17,451 nt of DNA from S139-23 sp047639315. Its GTDB lineage: Bacteria; Planctomycetota; GCA-002687715; DRQF01. The notes beneath the pieces are model-generated. The model did not search any database. It was not told the DNA's origin and saw nothing but the letters and a program-made list of their open reading frames with translations. Position 1 is the first letter of the stretch. Every line of letters begins with the position of its first letter. Positions 14,363 to 17,451 of this stretch are shown one piece after another. A program made the translations under genes and the position numbers. The stretch is taken from the NCBI GenBank assembly GCA_047639315.1, contig JBLINQ010000109.1:1-17451 (forward strand), written 5' to 3'.

Positions 14363-17270
14363 TGAGCGCATTGTTCTGGCCTTTCAACAGGCCTACTTCG
14401 AGGATGATTCGAAAGACGGGGCCAAGTCCCTTTCCCATTACCTAAAGCTATGGCCTGATCATGAAGACTTGATCGCCAAGGAGTTTCTCAATCTCCAAGA
14501 CGGCATCGTCGAATCAGTCGAGATGCACGATCTTGATGCCGACAGTAAGACCCTCGGGCCCTATGCGTTGGACCGTGAGATTGGCCGGGGAGGCCAAGGT
14601 GTGGTCTACAAAGCCACAGACTCAAGGCTTGGTCGTGTTGTGGCGCTTAAGGTGCTCACTGGCTTAGGCCCCGGTGCTGAAAAACAAATCATTCGATTTC
14701 GCCGAGAAGCGGAAGTGGCAGCGCGCCTGGATCATCCTGGAATCTGCGGTGTTCATGATGCCGGTGTGGAAGATGGTGTTCCCTATATCGCTATGCGCTA
14801 TGTGAGCGGCGAATCTCTTGCTCAACGCCTTAGTCGCTCCAAGGCGACGAGCAACGGTGACAACGGCGAGTCCATAGGTTTCCTCGACTTGACGGAGATG
14901 GGCACCGAAGGTGACGGTGAGGAGATTCAACCACAAGGCGAATCACCAACCGACGTGAGCATGACCAAGAGTCAACTCGACGCGACCTTAAGAGTTTTTG
15001 AGAAGGCTGCGCGTGCTTTGCATGCGGCTCACGGCGCCGGGGTGATTCACCGCGACGTCAAGCCCGGTAATATCATGGTCACCGATGAAGGCGAACCAGT
15101 CGTGCTCGACTTTGGTTTGGCGCACGATGACTCTGAAGACATGCCGTCTCTTACACAGACCGGCGACTTCTTCGGCACACCGGCTTACATGTCACCAGAA
15201 CAAATCGCTGGCCAGCGCATCCATTTGGACGCCAGATCTGATGTCTATTCATTAGGCGTCACTCTCTTTGAGAGCCTCGTACTTCGCCGACCCTTTGACG
15301 CACCAACTCGCGAGGGCCTTTACCAAGCGATCATGACCAAGGAGGCCCCTGATCCTCGTCGCTTGAATAGTGCCATTTCCAAAGACCTCAAAGTCGTCTT
15401 GGAATGTGTGCTCGAAAAGGACCGCGACAAACGCTATCAATCGGCCTTGGCATTTGCTGATGACTTAGCTGCTGTTCGAGAACTACGTCCGATCGCGGCT
15501 AATCCAATTGGCCCTGTGGGGCGCATGATTCGTTGGGCCAAACGTAAGCCAGTTCGCGCGACTTTCGCGGCCGCACTCATCATCGGTATTCCGCTGATCA
15601 CTGGGTTGGCTGGCTACATCTTTGCCAACTTGCCGAATATCGAAGCTCAAGAGCAAGCCGTACTTGACGAAAAGAACGAAAAGGCACTCGAACGCGGGTT
15701 CTTTGAGCTCTACGTGGGTGACAAGAAGAAGGCTCCAGCTCATTTTGAAAGAGTCTTAGAGCGCAAACCGGATTCGATCGGAGCGGCAGCAGGGTTGGCC
15801 GAGTCCTACATGAAACTCAAAGAACCAGAATCGGCGTTGCGGGTTTTGGAGAAAGTTGAGAAGGAACTCGCCGATCCGGCGATTCTCTATTCCTTGAAAG
15901 CGGATGTGCTGGACAAACTTGACCGCAAAGCCGATGCGAAAAGCACTCGTGAGCTGGCAAAGCCTCCGTCTAGTGCGATCACCTGGTTCTTGGAAGGCCT
16001 GCGGATCTGGAATAATGGCAAAACGAAAGGCGAACGTTGGCCGGTCAAAGAGATACGCCTTCAAGCTGCGGCAAACATGAGGCGCGCAGTAAGGTCCAGT
16101 CCCACCGCTCGTCGTGTCTATCACATCATGCTCGCTGTAACGATCAGGCATGACGCCGGCCGAGAGGTGTGCATTGGGCTTGCCCAAGCAATGGAGAGAC
16201 TGTGGCCGCGGGACTTCGAAATCTACTTCTGGAGCGCCATGTGCACGGAATTCACCGCTCCTGATAAAAGTGCTATCGCCTTTCAATCTGCTGCGAAGAT
16301 CCGGCCAGATTCCTGGCCAGCATATGGAAACGCCGGAATTATGCTTGAGACTTCGGGCCGTTTGAAGGATGCGATTCCCCTTTTTCGAAAAGCGATTGAA
16401 TTGGGCAGTACCTATGCAGTTCATTATTTGTCATTGGCGGCGTCCTTAAACGTTGAAGGAAAGTTGGAAGAAGCAGCTGCTATTTGCCGACAGGGTCTTC
16501 AGCTGCCGGACAGCCCTGAGGTCCCTTGGTTCCACATCGAATTGAGCTACATTCTCAGGAATCAAGGGAAAAAGATCGAAGCAGCTGAGCAGATCAAAGA
16601 AGCTGAGTTGTATTGTCGGACTCAGGCGAAACTGGTCGATGACCAAATACAAAAGGGTGTTCTGTACTCCACCCTTGGCACGATATTAATTGATGACGAT
16701 CGGTTAGGCGAAGCGATTCAAGCGTTCGAATATTCAATTCGCTTAGACCCAACGGAAGTTGATCATCACAACGACCTTGGCTGCTGTTATCTCGCCAACG
16801 GACAACATGACTTGGCCGAGTCCAGTTTTCGGAAGGCGATTTTGCATGATCCCCATGACCCTCATGTCAATCTAAACTTGGGGTACATTCTTCATTTGCG
16901 GGGGCAGAATGAAAAAGCAAATCGTCTCTTTACTGAGTCTCTCAAGAGTAATCCTGGCATGATTCTTCTGAAAAACCAGCGATGTCGTTCGTGGGCCAAA
17001 GGTTTGAAGCCGCGAAACAGATACACCAATTTCTGGGCCAAGAGACAAGCCCTATACGCCGTTCGAATGACTCATGGCAAAGACGCCGCAAGCCTTGATC
17101 TTCTGGCAACGATTGAGTTCATGCAGGATAAGTTGGACGACGCAGTCAAGCACCAAAATCAACTCCTCACCTTGATGAATGATGAAGATGTGGGCGACCT
17201 CAAGATTGCCGATGCCCAAGCCAATCTTGCTAAATACAAAAAGGCCATGAATGGGGAGGGGAGCAAATGA
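14337..17270 (+). CDS. Membrane Ser/Thr protein kinase with TPR domain, array copy 4 (K4, 977 aa)
   Basis: It is nearly the same length as K1, with one triple-TPR unit after the shared proximal TPR segment. The kinase motifs are intact: GRGGQG 83-88, lysine 105, glutamate 124, HRDVKPGN 238-245, DFG 258-260 and TPAYMSPEQ. One small oddity is a Glu-to-Gly change just before the catalytic loop (AAHGAGVIHRD, where the others have AAHEAG). The acidic insert, basic RWAKRKPVR stretch and membrane helix (about 408-430) are present, so topology is inside-kinase, outside-TPR. The C-terminal cap includes WAKGLKPRNRYTNFWAKRQALYAVRMTH and ends NGEGSK. Its glycine-loop DNA is close to that of K2 rather than neighbouring K3. 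It is joined to K3 and K5 by ATGA overlaps. Confidence 0.97.
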   Translation: MSNPNAPTIERIVLAFQQAYFEDDSKDGAKSLSHYLKLWPDHEDLIAKEFLNLQDGIVESVEMHDLDADSKTLGPYALDREIGRGGQGVVYKATDSRLGRVVALKVLTGLGPGAEKQIIRFRREAEVAARLDHPGICGVHDAGVEDGVPYIAMRYVSGESLAQRLSRSKATSNGDNGESIGFLDLTEMGTEGDGEEIQPQGESPTDVSMTKSQLDATLRVFEKAARALHAAHGAGVIHRDVKPGNIMVTDEGEPVVLDFGLAHDDSEDMPSLTQTGDFFGTPAYMSPEQIAGQRIHLDARSDVYSLGVTLFESLVLRRPFDAPTREGLYQAIMTKEAPDPRRLNSAISKDLKVVLECVLEKDRDKRYQSALAFADDLAAVRELRPIAANPIGPVGRMIRWAKRKPVRATFAAALIIGIPLITGLAGYIFANLPNIEAQEQAVLDEKNEKALERGFFELYVGDKKKAPAHFERVLERKPDSIGAAAGLAESYMKLKEPESALRVLEKVEKELADPAILYSLKADVLDKLDRKADAKSTRELAKPPSSAITWFLEGLRIWNNGKTKGERWPVKEIRLQAAANMRRAVRSSPTARRVYHIMLAVTIRHDAGREVCIGLAQAMERLWPRDFEIYFWSAMCTEFTAPDKSAIAFQSAAKIRPDSWPAYGNAGIMLETSGRLKDAIPLFRKAIELGSTYAVHYLSLAASLNVEGKLEEAAAICRQGLQLPDSPEVPWFHIELSYILRNQGKKIEAAEQIKEAELYCRTQAKLVDDQIQKGVLYSTLGTILIDDDRLGEAIQAFEYSIRLDPTEVDHHNDLGCCYLANGQHDLAESSFRKAILHDPHDPHVNLNLGYILHLRGQNEKANRLFTESLKSNPGMILLKNQRCRSWAKGLKPRNRYTNFWAKRQALYAVRMTHGKDAASLDLLATIEFMQDKLDDAVKHQNQLLTLMNDEDVGDLKIADAQANLAKYKKAMNGEGSK

Positions 17271-17292
17271 GCAACCCGAATGCACCCACCAT
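17218..17292 (+). repeat. 75-bp identical junction block, K4/K5 copy
   Basis: This is the second copy of the block at 14288-14362, with no mismatch over 75 bases. The match breaks at 17293 (ATAGAG here, ATTGAG in K4). It marks the start of a fifth array unit. Confidence 0.9.
17253..17270 (+). promoter_or_regulatory. K4/K5 coupling junction: internal Shine-Dalgarno plus ATGA overlap
   Basis: GGGGAGGGGAG begins at 17253 in the K4 tail just before the K5 ATG (17267), and ATGA is shared by stop and start. It is identical to the K3/K4 junction. Confidence 0.85.
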
Positions 17293-17451
17293 AGAGCGCA
17301 TTGTTCTGGCCTTTCAACAGGCTTACTTCGAGGATGATTCGAATGACGGGGCCAAGCCCCTTTCACATTACCTGGAAATGTGGCCTGATCATGAAGACTT
17401 GATCGCCAAGGAGTTTCTCAATCTCCAAGACGGCATCGTCGAATCAGTCGA
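17267..17451 (+). CDS. Membrane Ser/Thr protein kinase, array copy 5 (K5), N-terminal fragment at right edge
   Basis: Sixty-one codons are present before the window ends, with no stop. The translation begins MSNPNAPTIERIVLAFQQAY and matches the helper segment of K2-K4 (about residues 1-61), with only a few changes such as AKPLSHYLEMWPD. The last 50-odd bases are identical to K4. The kinase domain lies beyond the edge, so calling it a full kinase rests on homology to the four complete copies. The fragment shows that the array has at least five members. Confidence 0.85.
   Translation, partial: MSNPNAPTIERIVLAFQQAYFEDDSNDGAKPLSHYLEMWPDHEDLIAKEFLNLQDGIVESV

Noticed and set aside
15756..16424. 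222-codon open frame on the minus strand opposite K4, with a similar one opposite K1 (5067-5666)
   Set aside because: Both are antisense to the same conserved proximal TPR segment of strongly supported kinase genes. They have no recognisable motif or ribosome site and reflect codon bias copied by duplication.

Overview
The window looks like bacterial chromosome from a Planctomycetota-type organism, or another phylum rich in Ser/Thr kinases. This is judged from content only: ECF sigma factors sit beside large membrane-anchored Ser/Thr kinases that carry TPR domains, and no anti-sigma gene is present. Base composition appears moderate. I see no rRNA, tRNA, CRISPR array, phage gene or transposase.

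Layout from left to right. (1) Positions 1-1471, minus strand: the N-terminal 490 codons of a kinase (here K0) that runs off the left edge. (2) Positions 1472-1584: a divergent regulatory region. (3) Positions 1585-2223, plus strand: ECF sigma factor A. (4) Positions 2224-2774: a gene-poor convergent region with two copies of a perfect 16-bp palindrome, several hairpins and a bidirectional terminator-like hairpin. (5) Positions 2775-3395, minus strand: ECF sigma factor B. (6) Positions 3396-3569: a second divergent region with long dyads. (7) Positions 3570 to the right edge, plus strand: a tandem array of at least five paralogous kinase genes (K1-K4 complete, K5 cut by the edge). Each is joined to the next by a 4-base ATGA stop/start overlap.

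The arrangement is roughly mirror-symmetric: kinase <- | -> sigma ... sigma <- | -> kinases. Each sigma gene is divergent from a kinase gene, and kinases and sigma factors are each paralogous across the mirror. The array kinases share a fixed plan: an N-terminal helper segment, an RD-type kinase domain with an acidic insert before helix E, one membrane helix near residues 408-430, a TPR region, and a conserved C-terminal cap. Kinase and cap are nearly constant, while the TPR region differs in size. K1 and K4 have about 978 residues. K2 (1194) has two extra copies of an approximately 111-residue triple-TPR unit. K3 (1417) has a run of eight 34-residue TPRs plus a decayed internal copy of the C-terminal cap. 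Patches of identical DNA shared between different pairs of paralogs indicate gene conversion of the kinase domains.

A working model (inference) is that TPR domains outside the membrane bind different ligands or partners and feed a common kinase output, possibly phosphorylation of the adjacent ECF sigma factors in place of anti-sigma control. Only the gene structures are directly visible; ligands, kinase targets and sigma regulons are not.
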